A model generated the notes under the pieces. That model made no database searches, was not told where the DNA came from, and was given only the letters and a program-made list of their open reading frames with translations. From Blastobasis lacticolella (Eukaryota; Arthropoda; Insecta; Lepidoptera; Blastobasidae), in assembly GCA_905147135.1 (NCBI GenBank), contig LR990052.1:17050200-17114199 (forward strand): a stretch of DNA of 64,000 bases, in the 5' to 3' direction. Position 1 is the first letter of the stretch. The number at the start of each line of letters is the position of its first letter. This document shows, piece by piece, positions 11,114 to 34,973 of this stretch. Position numbers and translations under genes: made by a program.

Positions 11114-12840
11114 ACCCCTGTTAACGCCACCTTCTCCCAATAAACGATGCCGACCTCTTGCTCGCGGGTAGCCAAGTAATCTCCAAATCACCATACAGAT
11201 GATCGTCCTGCAACGCGCCGGAGCAAAAGCTCGCAGATCGATAGGGCCTCGACCAGCTCATCAACAAAAGCGGCGAATCGTCGAAATGTGCATTGGAGAC
11301 GGGAAACTGGCACGCTTGATGCCCCCGGAGGCTCGAAACCCCAGTGTGCTGCCTAGGACGCGTCTGGAAAGGGGACATCGGCTTGCTCAGTAGCCCGAAT
11401 GGGGGGTACGAGGAGGAGGCGTAAAGAGACGACAGCGGAGCCGAGACGTCAGTGACCGAGATATGCTTTTATTTTGCTGTAATATATGTCCCTCAATCAT
11501 CGAGACAAAATTGCGGAGTACGGAGCACCCTGGTGCAACGTTCCAAACGTTTCCGTCACTTTTGTTATAAGCCCAATGTTCGGTCGTATAAGGCTATTCT
11601 ATTCTCGAACATTGCAAATATCCACTGGTAGGATTTGTCAATGGGGATTGCTGTAATAATTCCATAATAAGAATAGGCTCGTGTGATGCGGCGTGGACAT
11701 TTTTGGAATTTGATATAGTATATCGCGAATGCGTTCCAGATAACCTAAACATTGATGAGTCGTTGCTTCCGTGAGAGTAGCGCCGTCGCTGGATAACTGG
11801 GTTGTAGTGACAAATTAAAGCGCGCAGTGATTGTGCTGTGTGCTACGCAGCACAAACGAATTGCATTGGACGCGCTCTGTTTTACGTGCTGAGTTACGGA
11901 AAACTTTCAGTGTTTTTCACATAGTGCCCAAAGTACTATTTGTAATGAGCAGGCTAGATTATATGTGCGTTTACGTTTAGAACCTGTTTGTGCCTTTACG
12001 AGCGCAGTCCGCACAGTTTGGACCCTATAGAATTTATCTATAAATATGTTTTAACGAAGAAGTCTGGAATATCAACCATGCGCCAGTAATGCCTAGCTAT
12101 AATAATATGTTGGTTGGGGCAGGATCCGAGTCATCACACTGCAGTCGCTCGGTGGCATATGGAGCATTATCTGATCTGTGATATACCTTCAGCGATTATA
12201 ATATTCCAATTTCTTATCGGGCGAGGTTACCTACCTAACCTAACCTGCGCCCATAAGTGGGTCATGAACGGGGGGATCAGCTAACTGCTATAATAATATA
12301 ATCGCCCCAATAAATCTAATATAATAAATAAGTACATATTTATTTTGCTGGTGCATGTGAACATCTTATCTCATACTATTTGTTATTGTGTTTGGTATAA
12401 TAAAAAGAATACTTACATCATAATTTTAGTTTTTTAAATTTTACCTTCCCCCCAATTTTTTTTTAGTCATGGTGCCTATTAATTTATATTTCACACAGGG
12501 CAATAAATAAAAATATTTAATTTGTATGCATTGTTTTTATTGGTTGTGTGGTATTACACTGATTTTGATGCATACAATTTTCTTTACAATGTACAGTAGT
12601 TTATGTACTGTCACCTCAAAATACTGAACAACACAATCTATGCTATGCTAAAATGAACATAAATTATAAAACTAAACTTACAAATCTGAAACTAAAGCGA
12701 AAAAACAAAAACATTTAATTTGTAACACCTTATAGCACCTTATATTGCACTCGACGAAGTAGGACAGATTCTCAGCGCCGAGTGCCTATATTACTCTAGA
12801 ATCACTTTTCCATAGCTCATACCACACTATAAATACTTAA

Positions 12841-13050
12841 CCTAAACCTAACTCGCGGACCAGAAAGAAATTCGTACATTGACCTGGTAGTAAACCTGTC
12901 TCAGTTGCTCCCGCGTGAATATATTTGTATCACGCTCGCACAGTCGCGTCCTTATATCTAGCGAGCGTGATCAAATATATCGGGAGCAACAGAGACAGGT
13001 AGTAACAGGTCAATGAACGAATTTCTTTCTGGTCAGCGACTTAGGTTTAG
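12841..13050. mobile_element. 210-bp long-palindrome MITE
   Basis: The two arms (12841-12939 and 12961-13050) are imperfect reverse complements along their whole length: CCAGAAAGAAATTCGT against ACGAATTTCTTTCTGG, the CAGTTGCTCCCG arm against CGGGAGCAACAG, and ATCACGCTCGC against GCGAGCGTGAT. The RNA would fold into one long hairpin. Confidence 0.78.
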
Positions 13051-13830
13051 GCATTCATTGTTCATAGCCATAACGTTATACCTAATTAAATATGTACACG
13101 TGCATGTATTTAGGTAACAATTCATTTGTAGTAATAACAAAATTAAATATAAAGTTCTATAGAACGGGAACGAAAACAATAATTTGTTTAGGTAATCTGG
13201 CGTATGAATAGAAACCTTGTTAGTTGTACTCTTTACCAAGTAAAACACAAATGATATGGTTCCGTTACGCTAATTCCCGATTGCACTAAACTTCAGATGT
13301 TCCTAAATATTTTGGCGCCGTAAAAGAAATTTCATAAACTTAATGGTGACTTAGCGAGTTTAGTTTTCCCCTAAGGTAGGTGATTGGTGCAATGTTTTCT
13401 AATTTGCAATATCTGCCTAAAGTTTAGTGCAATTGGGCTAAGACCCTTTTCACACAAACACGATGATTTTTTTTTTTTTATAAATTTCCATATAAATAGA
13501 AATCGTAACTCTACAAAACCTAACTCTACCAACTTTTCATTCTCAGAAAGTATGGCTTGACCGACACATTCGCTTCGAGGAAAGGTAGGGAGGTAGGCTC
13601 CCTACTTTTTGTTCGTCTTAGCGTGGGCACTTCCGTGCCCCCATATTGAGCGCGGCAACGATAATAATGACCAAGAGTTTCAAAGTCATTTATGAGGAGG
13701 GTCGTCAGTAGTCTTTTGGTCTGCATAGTTTCTATTAGCGATATGTTAGTTCCTTTTTGCGCCACAATCAGTTCGTCTTCAGTACCCGTGTGGTTGTGAA
13801 AAGGGTTTCTTCTTTGGTGTGCCGTCACGT

Positions 13831-16800
13831 TCACGTGATGAACGCTGGCGCGCGGGCCTCGATCCGCTCGCGGCAGACCGGGCAGCTGTCGTGGATGTTG
13901 TCGGAGCAGTCCTCGCAGAGGCAGACATGGCCGCAGGGCAGCAGGATTATCTGGTGGGAGACGAGTGCGTTGTTATTTTATTGGGAGGACGCTTTCATTT
14001 TTTTATAGCTTGTTGACAAAGATTCTGAGCTAGTCCATTCGCGATAAGAAAATAGTGACACATCGTTTCCCGCCAGCTTAGCGCCGCCCCTCGACCAATC
14101 GGGTCGCAGCAAATTAAAATGCTAAGTTCACAGGCATTTGAGACAATTAATTGTACCTAACTTATTGTACCTATCTACTAAACTTTATATTTCTTGAAGT
14201 ATAAATTGTTTGAATGTTTACTCCACTGTGAAAATAGCTTTACCCTGAAGTCGTCACTATTTTCTTAAAGCGAACGGACTATAGCTGTTTGATTTAGACG
14301 CGTGAAATTTCAGTATGTTTCTTGGAACCCTTATCTAGTATTCGTATAACCAAAAACACGATTAATTGAATTTCTTCGATATATTTTTAAATTACAGCGA
14401 TATGTTTTTGAGAGATTATTGCGCTTCAACTCCTAAACCGCTTACGATAGGTGGATCAAATAAATACCATTATTAGAAACGTAATTAGTAAGCTAAAATT
14501 CGTATCGAGAGTTGGTGTCATAGAAGTCGTTGTTTGTGATCACGAGCACATGCATACGGTACCGGTAGAATTTAAAGTTACCCTATAAGAGAGCAACATG
14601 CCAAATGCGACCTACCTCCTTAGGATTCTCAGTGCAGACGACGCACAGCTGCACTTCAGTAAGGTTCTTCTCCCTGGCGTGGGCCCTCCGCTCGCGGCGG
14701 CCGGCTGCCAGCTGCTTTTTCAGAGACTCCTCCAGCTGCCGCCGCCGCCGCCGACGGATGTATTTGTAAGCTATGCGGCCGGACGCAGCTAGGGCCACCG
14801 TGCCGAATACGACAAGCAGGATTCTGCGGAGCCAAGAGTGGGGGTTGAGACTTTTTTGTGTAGATATCATATCCCTTTGCAGGACTAATGAAGAAAATCA
14901 AAATTGTCCGATTAGTAAAATGGCCAACATGAATTGTGTCTTATTGGAACTATCATCTACACGACCAACGTTTAAATCAAAATTTATCATTAGCCTTTAG
15001 CAGTCACAGTACGGAATTTCCACGCTTGAATTCTGGGGATGGGGTAGGGAAGCTTTTCCACGCGCGGTGGTGGAAAAGCCTTCTATAAACACATCACACC
15101 CCTTTGTGGAGTGTTTCGCGGCCTCCACGCTTATCAGGCGGGTTAGACACTGCTGAGTTTGAAATCATCATCATCATGTTGGCGTCAGTCAGTCCCGGTT
15201 GTGGTCTCCCTTCCTATACTAGGTAGTGAGTTTGTAGGCCTAGGCACGCATGTCATGCAGAGTTTAAAATGAACATGGTTCACAGATGTCCTAGCTGCGC
15301 CAACTAGCATTAAATTGATAATCTGTAACCGAGTGTTTCGATTACCGAGAAAACGAGAAATTTTATTGTTTGTCTTACCGACGAATGTTCCTTTTACGAG
15401 CATTTTGTTGCACGGGCTATTGTACGCGAAGTAACTATAAAATTCGTCTAACGAATTAGCGATGATAGAATATACGCCAGTGAGAACCGTCTCCCTCCAT
15501 GCAACTCTTTGGGTGCTAGATATTCCTATATCACTATGCTAGTATATACATATGTATGTCTTTTTTGTATATCACGCACAAAATGGCCATGCATAAGCTC
15601 TTTCCACTCTTACCACACTCTTCACCCTGCAACTCACATTGTAGTGTAAAACATAATACAGAGCGACTCACACGACGGCGAGGAACATGGCGCTCGCGGG
15701 CCCAATTGAGACTCCGCGGCGGTTGACATTGACAATTAGTAGGTCAACAACTCACACGCGACCACAACAAAAGTCTTTGATTTAATTACACATACACAGA
15801 CAAGCGTCAGTGGCCTAGTGGTAACGGTATCTCAGTTGTAAGCGAGAGGTACCGGGTTCGAATCCCACTGCCGCACGCAATGTACCAATGACTCTTTTCT
15901 GAGTTATGTAAATACATTCGTTGAATACAAACTCTCTTACGGTGAGGTAAAACATCGTGTTGTATTAGGCGACTTAATGTGTGACCATGATCAAATGTGG
16001 TCGGGTTCCCCTGGTAGCAAGGTCATGGAGGTCAGATGGCGATCGCTCTACTGTAATTCTACTGCTCCACCTGATCTTCCAAATCCTGGATCGTGGTCAT
16101 GGCGGACCCAGGGCCCTCGCGCGAGAGAGCACAACCGGGATATTGACAGCAAGATAATTTATTCATTCAATACCACATACCTGAAGAAATCCCTCGAACT
16201 GGCGAGTCTCTTGAGTAGGCTCGACTTCGTCGCTGTGGTCAAGTACAGAGGCAGCCCGTCTTTCGGCGGTTGTATTTTCAAGGCGCCACTCTTGCTACGA
16301 CTGAGTTCGCCTATGGCCGTGATGTAGGAGCCATCTCGAAGCATCTCTTCCATGGTCTGGAGGCCGCGCTGGCGCACGCCGGAGAAGAAGCCCCATACGT
16401 GGTCGATCACCCCGGGGGACATGGGCTCGAACTTGTCCGATATTACGTCCATATCTGGGGGTGGTACAGTGGTAATTCACTGTTAATATACACAGATTAT
16501 AAACACAGGGTAGCTAAGATTGTACAGTTGTTTATTCGGATTACTTATACCCCAGACTGGAGCTACATATTACGGAAAAAAGGCCGAAAAATCTTATACA
16601 AATTTGTTACAAATAACCAATACCATCATCGTACCTGCAATTTTTAAATAAAATGAATCATATCGCCCCACCATGTGTGAACACAAAACCCATTTATTGA
16701 TTTTACGTACTAATTTATTAATGATTACCATAATTTCCAGTGAAATTGCATAAAAAATAGTACAGTTTCTGAAATCAGCTTTGAACAGATATTTGCCTAT

Positions 16801-18701
16801 ATAGATAGAGATACAACTACAAGTTATTACTATAGGCACTTATCAAATCTTCCACAAAAGACAAGTGAAGGATTTGATCAAGTACCTCTAATAGTAGTTA
16901 CTATACGCACCCAGCAACTCAGCGGCGAGTGCATCAATCACTTCTATACTGTATTTCCCATTGTTCAGGACGAATGGTGTGGAGTTGCACACCTCGTGTA
17001 TGGTTCGCGTCTGGTCCGACCAGAAGCCCGCCGATGTGCGCGCGATGACATGTTCCTTTATTGTTAACCTGGAATATAATATTTTTCATTGAATTGGACT
17101 AGGTATATCTCGTTCCTGAGTTTTGACACTCAGACAGCCTCCACCTGTACTATTCACAGTTCATGCGGAAGACTTCTTCCGCAAGTATCAAAATATCAGG
17201 CTATCCGTAAAGCTAGATACATATTAGGAAACTATGGCTAGATATATTTATGTTGCTTTAATTCATATGCTAATGTTGTGACAAAAGGGCTCACCTTTTC
17301 TAATTGACAAAGCAACTCTTTCATTATTGTACTCTTTATATAATATACGGAAGATCAAATGACAAACATGGCTCAACTGTAATAGCAACTCTTTCATTGC
17401 ACATGTTATCAGGTTTATCACCACAGTTAGTATTGTTTTTACCTTGATATTATGAAGCAATTGCATGTGTGATGGTCACGAGTGCCGCTGTGTGTAGTGA
17501 ATAACCATGAAAGTCTTAAAGCATATATTATAATAGCAACTTTCCTTACCTCTGAAGTACCCCAGTTACAGAGTTATTGTAATTACTGGTTATAGGATTC
17601 CCCAGAGGCTTGACCAACCCCCTGATCACAACATAGGGAATTATTTTATTGGGGTACTTGTTTATCTCCTTGTTTAGAGTTGAATCGATGTCCAGTACTG
17701 GAGCAGTCTGTAAATTATAATGAATAATTGTAATAGGTCTACGTTGCCATTTTAAATGTGATAGTATGTATAGACAAGTATATGTGGGAATAAAACAATA
17801 ATCTCATTATCTGTTCTCTGAAACCTAGTCTATTAACTAAAACTTATGCATACAGCACGTCATGCCATAGAATAGGTAGGTCTAACTATATAATTAAAAA
17901 TAAAAAGCCTTTTATTTCTTGCCCTTATGTATATAAAGAATAAATCTTGAAAAATCATTTTTATAAATGTTAATATCAGTATTTTACCTACCACTAAAGA
18001 GTTTATTAAGCGATAACATTATTAAAAGCCTCCATAAACATATTTATTATATTAACATGTTCAAGGTCCATGGTCATGACTCTGCCACAAATTAATTGCG
18101 ATCATGAGTTCATATGAAGGTACCTATACGTACTTTATTGTAAGTACGGACATACAACTAAGAATAAATTTAATATTTTGGATATGTGAAAGAATCAGTT
18201 TAATATTTTGGACATGTTCTAAGTAGTGGTAGTATGAGTCAATTTCGACAAATGGCCTTGGACTGAGAACATGTTAATGGGACTCCTAACATTAAATGTG
18301 AATAAAGTGTATTAGAAATGATGATGTAAGAATGTAAAATTAATTCTGCAGTATATGTAGGTATTCTGTATATGTAAGCATGATTTTAAATAAAAAGTTA
18401 TGAGTATATTAAGTAGCTATAATACAAGAATGTTCCATTTATCAGTCCAATATATACCTAGTTTTGTATGTAATAAGTAGTATAAAGAAATATATTTAGA
18501 GCAAGAGGATTCTAATAAGAAGGTAAATTCCCTAAAATATATTTATGCTCTTACTAAAAAGACTAAGTCATAATTTACCTGTAAAGCATTCAGGATATGT
18601 TTACATTTGCTCAGCTGTTTTACACAAAATCCCAGGATCAGTGTATCAATACCTAATATTACGGTCTCTCCTATAACCTCTGAGAGGAACTCCATATCCA
18701 T
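13831..18701 (-). CDS. MUL1: MUL1/MAPL, mitochondrial outer-membrane E3 ubiquitin ligase
   Basis: Exons 18579-18701, 17550-17707, 16911-17068, 16181-16454, 14616-14823, 13831-13950; 346 aa, close to the human 352. MUL1 sits in the mitochondrial outer membrane and ubiquitinates or SUMOylates fission, fusion and mitophagy factors. Visible: N-terminal membrane segment at about 9-30; BAM/GIDE domain with TVKEHVIART-like LTIKEHVIARTSAGFWSDQT, VCNSTPFVL, FEPMSPG and FFSGVRQRGLQTMEEMLRDG; second membrane segment ILLVVFGTVALAAS at about 239-252, followed by a run of Arg; C-terminal C3HC4 RING with C298-x2-C301, C313GH315, C319, C322, C330PVC333. All phases agree. MDMEF allows M1 or M3 as start; I took the first. 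Intron 4 holds a tRNA-like sequence and intron 5 a MITE. Confidence 0.95.
14030..14284. mobile_element. 255-bp MITE with ~30-bp inverted repeats in MUL1 intron 5
   Basis: Left end CTAGTCCATTCGCGATAAGA (14030-14059) is nearly the reverse complement of the right end 14253-14284 (GTCACTATTTTCTTAAAGCG...). A second copy of the right end is at 21603-21714 in a DHX8 intron, which supports a mobile family. Confidence 0.75.
15804..15877 (+). repeat. tRNA-like sequence, probably SINE head or tRNA pseudogene
   Basis: Contains an A-box-like TGGCCTAGTGG and a B-box GGTTCGAATCC at tRNA spacing with a TTGTAAG anticodon-loop-like segment. The acceptor stem does not pair well and no CCA end is evident. I therefore call it a tRNA-derived SINE head or pseudogene rather than a working tRNA. 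It lies in MUL1 intron 4. Confidence 0.55.
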
Positions 18702-19204
18702 ATCGCTTAAATTAATTATAGAATAATGAAAATAAGTTAATTTACACTTTATCAAGAATATATCGCATTTTTCTTTGAAAATATCGCGTATTATTCGCAA
18801 AATCACAAAAATAAAACAAGCAAGAAATAGAACTCCTTTGACACTTTGACAGTTAGCGTTTTGTTACATTCGTTCGGTCGGGTCTGTCAGTTGTCACTCT
18901 CGGTAAAGAGAGATATAAAGGGACGATTACACCTTTGCTTAATCCAGCAGTGAGCCAAAATGGAATGTATGCTCACACAATAAGGTCTATTTTTGTATTT
19001 ACGTGCCCGCTACGCTTTTCAAAAGGCGTGATACAAAAATGGACCTAATAGAACTGGAAATTACACAGAGAAAAAATTATGTGGAAAATTATTATGAAAG
19101 CCAAGAGTCTTCTATAACAAAAGGAGAGATTTCATTTCACCGATAAGTCTAAAAACTCTGTATTTATCAATATTTTAGGAAAAATATTCACCCGCTCAAA
19201 TATT

Positions 19205-19467
19205 GGCCGTGTGGTGTCCCAGCAGAGTAGAATAGCTAGCACCAACCCCTTACACTCATGGGTGTCGTACAAGGCGACTTATGTTTTCGAGGCAATAGAT
19301 CAAGAGTCTTCGTAGTCTGGAAAATGGGCAGCAGCATTTCCTATTGTTATATTTAAACACTGCAATCTCCAACCCGCCTGCCAAGCGTGGAGATTATGGC
19401 AATAACCTCCCATTTCGTAGGAGAGGCCCTAAGTCATGCAGTGGACTGTTACGGGCTGTGATGATGA
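19205..19467 (+). repeat. dispersed repeat A (GGCCGTGTGGTGTCC...GTGATGATGA), copy 1
   Basis: About 260 bp, beginning GGCCGTGTGGTGTC and ending CAGTGGACTGTTACGGGCTG followed by TGATGATGA. Near-identical copies lie at 26929-27175 and 46960-47218 (plus) and 37978-38212 (minus), with a diverged copy at 20600-20800. The fixed 3' end with a short TGA-type tail suggests a retroposed SINE or LINE tail. Confidence 0.75.
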
Positions 19468-20046
19468 TTAACCCGCGCTCGAGCTCCCCAAAATAGGAGC
19501 AGATTCTTGTTTCGATTGAATGTTCCTCGATATTTTCGTTAGTTGTGGACCGATTTCGAAATTACCTACTTTTATAGTTGAAATAACCCTACTCTAACTG
19601 TGCCATAACCTTGCCGTACTCGTACCGTACCCCTACCCAACCCCTGCTGTAACTGCCCTACTCCAGCTGTATCCCTACTCTTCTCTAGGCGTCCTTCGAT
19701 TAATACCCTTATTTTTGGTTTTGATAATGGTTACAATTTTATCGAAATGTTAATGTCGGTAACCTTACGATTTTGTCAATTAAGCTAGCTTAAGCTTAGA
19801 GTTTGGCTTTTGTACAGCACACACTCAACGCAATGTGTGTATGTGGTAGTGCCTTATGGACTAATCATAGAACTCCGGTGGACTTTATGTATGTGTGAGT
19901 ATAAGACTGTACATTTAAAAAAAATTGTGGGTTCGGTAACGGTGATATCGGTTCCAGTACAAACGGCGTTTCTATATATTATAGCCTTTCTTACTACTTT
20001 TGTTTTCTATGGGATCCCATGTAAAAAATATTTATTTGTCGTAACA

Positions 20047-20052
20047 TTTATT
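20047..20052 (-). terminator. candidate DHX8 poly-A signal
   Basis: AATAAA on the minus strand about 30 nt after the DHX8 stop codon; a second one lies just beyond (about 20030). The position would give a very short 3' UTR. Confidence 0.4.
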
Positions 20053-20080
20053 CAGACCTTACAATTATATACAAAGCAAA

Positions 20081-31264
<11,184 letters not shown>

Positions 31265-31728
31265 GATTAGGTTTTATTTATTTCATAAACGTAAATAACA
31301 CCACACGCACGAACCTATTACACATTTCTTCGCAATTTTTGTTTGACAATTTGTGGCTTTAACCAACCAAAGAGTATAGAAACACAATTTGACATTTATT
31401 TGACAAAGATGAAAACAAGCCATGGACTTACTAAGTCCATGAAACAAGCACATCAGCATTAACACAGACCAATAACCGATTTTACAAGTCACAGAAAGCA
31501 ATCTGGGAAATTCGGATACAAGATATTCTACGATTAATTGATTGATTGACAATTGTTGGTCTTAAAAAGTCCTAACCAGTATATTTCATAGTCTGTGGTC
31601 CTAACCTAACTTTTTAGAATAGGAATTTGGGATGAGTGATGAGTTTTCGCAATTCTCAATTTACGTAAAGAAGGCAAGTTAAATTCCATTTAATTTGTGT
31701 GCAGTATCATCCCAAACTAAATCATATA
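31265..31728. promoter_or_regulatory. 464-bp divergent promoter region DHX8 | MED9
   Basis: The only DNA between the two start codons, so both promoters and 5' UTRs must lie here or overlap. No TATA box stands out. No MITE or LINE is seen in it, in contrast with the melted|CTU1 region. Confidence 0.6.
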
Positions 31729-32285
31729 ATGGAAAACAATACAGATCATTCTGAGCAAAATAATTTCAGTCCTTTAGCTGTGAAAGATGTAGACGTAGAT
31801 TTCTTGCCTATTGTGTACGAAATCATTCGAAGGTATTTGTGTTCGATACTTATTTTTAGCTTATCATCGTCATTCAGTAGTCTAGAGGACAAACAGCGTA
31901 ATTTCTGTTATTGTTTTCAGCGTTGAGAGAGACTTTCACGACAACCCTAGCAAAACTAGGGAATCTCAGGACTGCAGTCAAAAGGTTTTGGACCTACAAA
32001 AGAAGTTCGATGTTGCTAGGTCACAGGTAAACCAATCAATAACTACAAAATGTTCCAACTGCCTGTCTGTTCAGGAATAATAATAATAAATGAGGTAACC
32101 ATGTAAGGCACCTATTGTCCTGGCTGAACCATCTATTATTTTCTCAGGTCAAGCGTCTTCCTGGAATAGATTTCAATAAGCAGGACCAGCTGAAGCAGTT
32201 TGAAATATTGCGTACTCAACTGCGCTTAAAGCGTGAGTTACTTCAGAAGTACCGTAATATGTGCTCTGAGACATCATTCAAGTGA
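31729..32285 (+). CDS. MED9: MED9, Mediator complex subunit 9
   Basis: Exons 31729-31832, 31921-32026, 32148-32285; 115 aa; phases 2 and 0 agree. Nuclear subunit of the Mediator middle module, bridging activators and RNA polymerase II. Recognised from VDFLPIVYEIIRSVERD, KTRESQDCSQKVLDLQKKFD and LPGIDFNKQDQLKQFEIL followed by RTQLRLKRELLQKY, which is the paired coiled-coil core of insect and vertebrate MED9. The C-terminus ends TSFK. The stop codon lies 7 nt before the next ORF. Confidence 0.9.
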
Positions 32286-32292
32286 TTCCACA

Positions 32293-32529
32293 ATGCCCCT
32301 ACGAACCTTGCTCAAGTACCTGGCCAACAATGAGCACCTCGTCCAGAAGCTAGCAGAGTCCTACCCTGTGAGGAGAGCTGCACAACTAGCAGTGTCAGTT
32401 TTTTATCGAGGAAAGGAGAAACTAGCCACAATAGATAAAGAAAAAGTAAATAGGGTAGCTTCATTTGCAAAAAAATTCACTGAAGAGGTTAAAAAAGGCC
32501 TCGAAGATGCAAAGCGCATGAAGAAATGA
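32293..32529 (+). CDS. NCBP2AS2: NCBP2AS2-like conserved small protein
   Basis: 78-aa frame in the last exon of MED9, 7 nt after its stop. MPLRTLLKYLANNEHLVQKL with AESYPVRRAAQLAVSVFYRG resembles the N-terminal half of human NCBP2AS2 (a small conserved protein of poorly known function): LLxxLxxxxxLVxxLxESxPxRRAAQL. The C-terminus is amphipathic and Lys-rich (FAKKFTEEVKKGLEDAKR). ATG with A at -3 (CACAATG). An upstream in-frame ATG at 32233 lies within MED9 in another frame; family similarity starts at 32293, so I take that. It has no visible promoter or splice acceptor of its own, so it is probably the second cistron of the MED9 mRNA. Confidence 0.8.
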   Translation: MPLRTLLKYLANNEHLVQKLAESYPVRRAAQLAVSVFYRGKEKLATIDKEKVNRVASFAKKFTEEVKKGLEDAKRMKK

Positions 32530-32711
32530 CTTACTGACTATATTATAAAGGACTTTAGATGTGATTGGGTTACTTTATGCCTGGTTTCGAGTTTACAACC
32601 ATAACAACAGCTGTAGGCTGTTATTATTATTTACACATTGTGTAAATTATTGTAGTTTTGCAATATTCAATGAAAATGTGGCAGTTATGTATAAATGTTT
32701 AGTATATTTAT

Positions 32712-32717
32712 AATAAA
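32712..32717 (+). terminator. candidate poly-A signal for MED9/NCBP2AS2
   Basis: AATAAA 183 nt after the second ORF. No equivalent signal lies between MED9 and the second ORF, in keeping with one shared 3' end. Confidence 0.5.
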
Positions 32718-34973
32718 GGCTGAAATGTATTTAGACTATTTCATATCCACAATCACAGCTACAGAACAGAAGTATAGGTATATAGTTTTTATCAAAATTT
32801 CATAACTTGTACTTTCAAGATAACAGAATTTACTTAAAGAAATATTATTAGTACTGACGACATTCATTACATAATGATCTTATTTGACGTTTTTATTCTA
32901 TTTTAGCTAAAATATGTTTTGTCACTTTATATTTTTGCTAAAATAGGTTTAATAAACATCAAATAAATGTTATGAATAAGATGGTTAGACTTTTACTTTG
33001 AGATTTTATTGAATACCTACTTAAAAGGATTGTGTTCAAATATTATATAAATGAAATTGTAAAATACTATAAATTATGCTATCCCCTGTATTATGAACTG
33101 CTTCATGTTAGGATAATAAATAATACATCAATGTCACTTCGAGCTAGTTTATTTTTCTCTCACTCTGAACAAATCAATAAAAATATCCTCTTACTTAATA
33201 AACTAGGAAATCACAATATAAAATGGTAGGTACTGCAAACAATTGAATACTGCTCTGATATGGGGAAGAGTAGCTAGCCTCACTAACTCCTTGTCTTCTC
33301 AAAAAGCTACAAAACATTACTAATGTTGCATTCACTCAAATTCATCTATTTAAAGCTTTGAATGAAAGTTTTACAATGACAATGAACCACATTATTTATC
33401 TTATCAATGCACAGATCCATGTCCATCACATGCAAAATAAAACTATAAATTTTCAACAATGTATAAAATCACCGAAATAAAATGTATGATAGTTGAACAT
33501 AATGAGAAATCAAAATAATAATACACAAATTTTTACCAATCTTAGAAGTCATCTAAGAATCAAAATGTTATCCGACTGGATATTTTTTATATTGCCATTG
33601 TCAATTTATTATTGCATATGAAATATAATAATACAAACAACATTAAACAAATTGAAATTATACAATACAACCTCCATTCATCTTCATGTACTTTTTATTG
33701 TTTTTTATATTTTATTATGAATTACTATCCTACTAACATCCGCAAACAATTTACCTTGCAAGAATGAGTGCAATAATTTACTAGATCTCAAAATAGGCTT
33801 ATTAAATACGTAATTGTATTTTTACAGAAACTGGAAAATTGTAAAACCTTAATTTATAGCTATAGAATATTAAAAAATATGGAACCATCTGTCACAACTA
33901 TGCTACGAGACGTAGACGCTGATTTGGTGATTATAAATCTATTAAAAAGTACAAGCATTACTTTTATATTGATTGTTATATAAAGTTCGCTTGCCGCCCT
34001 CGCAATATTGTACTGTCGCCTTCACTGAAATGGGATCCACTACTACTACAAACTTAGTACAAGTTGGCGCATGATATGGAAACAAACTAACTTCTTCACA
34101 GCATCTTCAAAACAACGCCGTTTACTTGCCACGCACCAACTTACTGAGACTATAGTAGTAAGGGGTATTTTTTATCTGCAGGCGACTACATGTTTGACTG
34201 ACAATTATTTATGCTAACATTTGTATATAGGTCACTGTTAAACATTTAATTGAAGCATCTAATCACAATGACACTTCTCGTCATATTTTGAAGCACTCCT
34301 CAGTACAGTCATTCAACGAATCAAGTGACCACTTCACCATGTGATCATCCATTCGATTAAATGTAGTGATCAGCTAATTCGTTTCATGTCTGTACCTATA
34401 ATGATCAACATTTCTCAAAAATATTATTATTTATTATTATTATTAATACAGCATTTTATGCTGACTCCGCTTGAATCCACCGTGGCCTTTGAAACAGACG
34501 CAGTGGTTTTAAAGTAACCTTGTGCTATCAATATTATGTAGTAGTTAGAGAGTATTTATTGATACGAAGTTCCTGTATTGCCCGTGTCTCTACACTGCAG
34601 ATCTAGCCAAGATGCCATTGCTTTGTATGGATTCTATCGCGATTCACGATCGGAATTTGTTGGCTACGTTCGGACAGCTTCGCAGTACTGCGCTAGCCAA
34701 ACGTTTTAGACAAGTTCCGCGGCCATTTACCCAATCGAGTAAAATGACGTCACAATATCCAATTCGAATAGGCTCTACTCCAATAGCGCCTATCCAGTAG
34801 AATGGCCTTCATGTAGATTGTGATCGACATGAAGTTGATTATTCTCTGGGAGTATACTTCATGGGAGTGGATTTTATGTTCTACTAACAATTATCATGCC
34901 TTTTATTTTTTATTTGATCTCTTTTTATAAATAAATTTAACATTGCAGAATACATATGAGGCGCTTAAAATAA

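Larger units (their letters stand above)
10837..13830. other. convergent intergenic region CTU1 > < MUL1
   Basis: 3 kb with no recognised gene. It holds a candidate CTU1 poly-A signal (11108-11113), a GC-richer stretch at 11118-11470 with short overlapping frames on both strands that I do not recognise, and a palindromic MITE (12841-13050). The rest is AT-rich and featureless to me. Confidence 0.6.
18702..20080. other. intergenic region, MUL1 5' side to DHX8 3' side
   Basis: Contains the MUL1 promoter side (18702 onward, no motif assigned), a short hairpin at about 18985-19045 with arms like GGTCTATTTTTGTAT, a dispersed repeat at 19205-19467, and a CCCTAC/CCCTGC-rich pyrimidine tract at about 19580-19690. 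The 120-codon open frame at 19810-20172 (plus) overlaps the DHX8 3' exon on the opposite strand and has no coding character. Confidence 0.6.

Noticed and set aside
12220..12248. CCTAA-like telomere repeat
   Set aside because: Only about two units (ACCTAACCTAACCT); too short to mean telomere or telomere-site retroelement.
15804..15877. Functional tRNA gene
   Set aside because: Acceptor stem pairing is poor; kept as tRNA-like/SINE.
32233..32292. Earlier ATG for the NCBP2AS2-like ORF
   Set aside because: This stretch lies within MED9 coding sequence in another frame and adds residues without family similarity.
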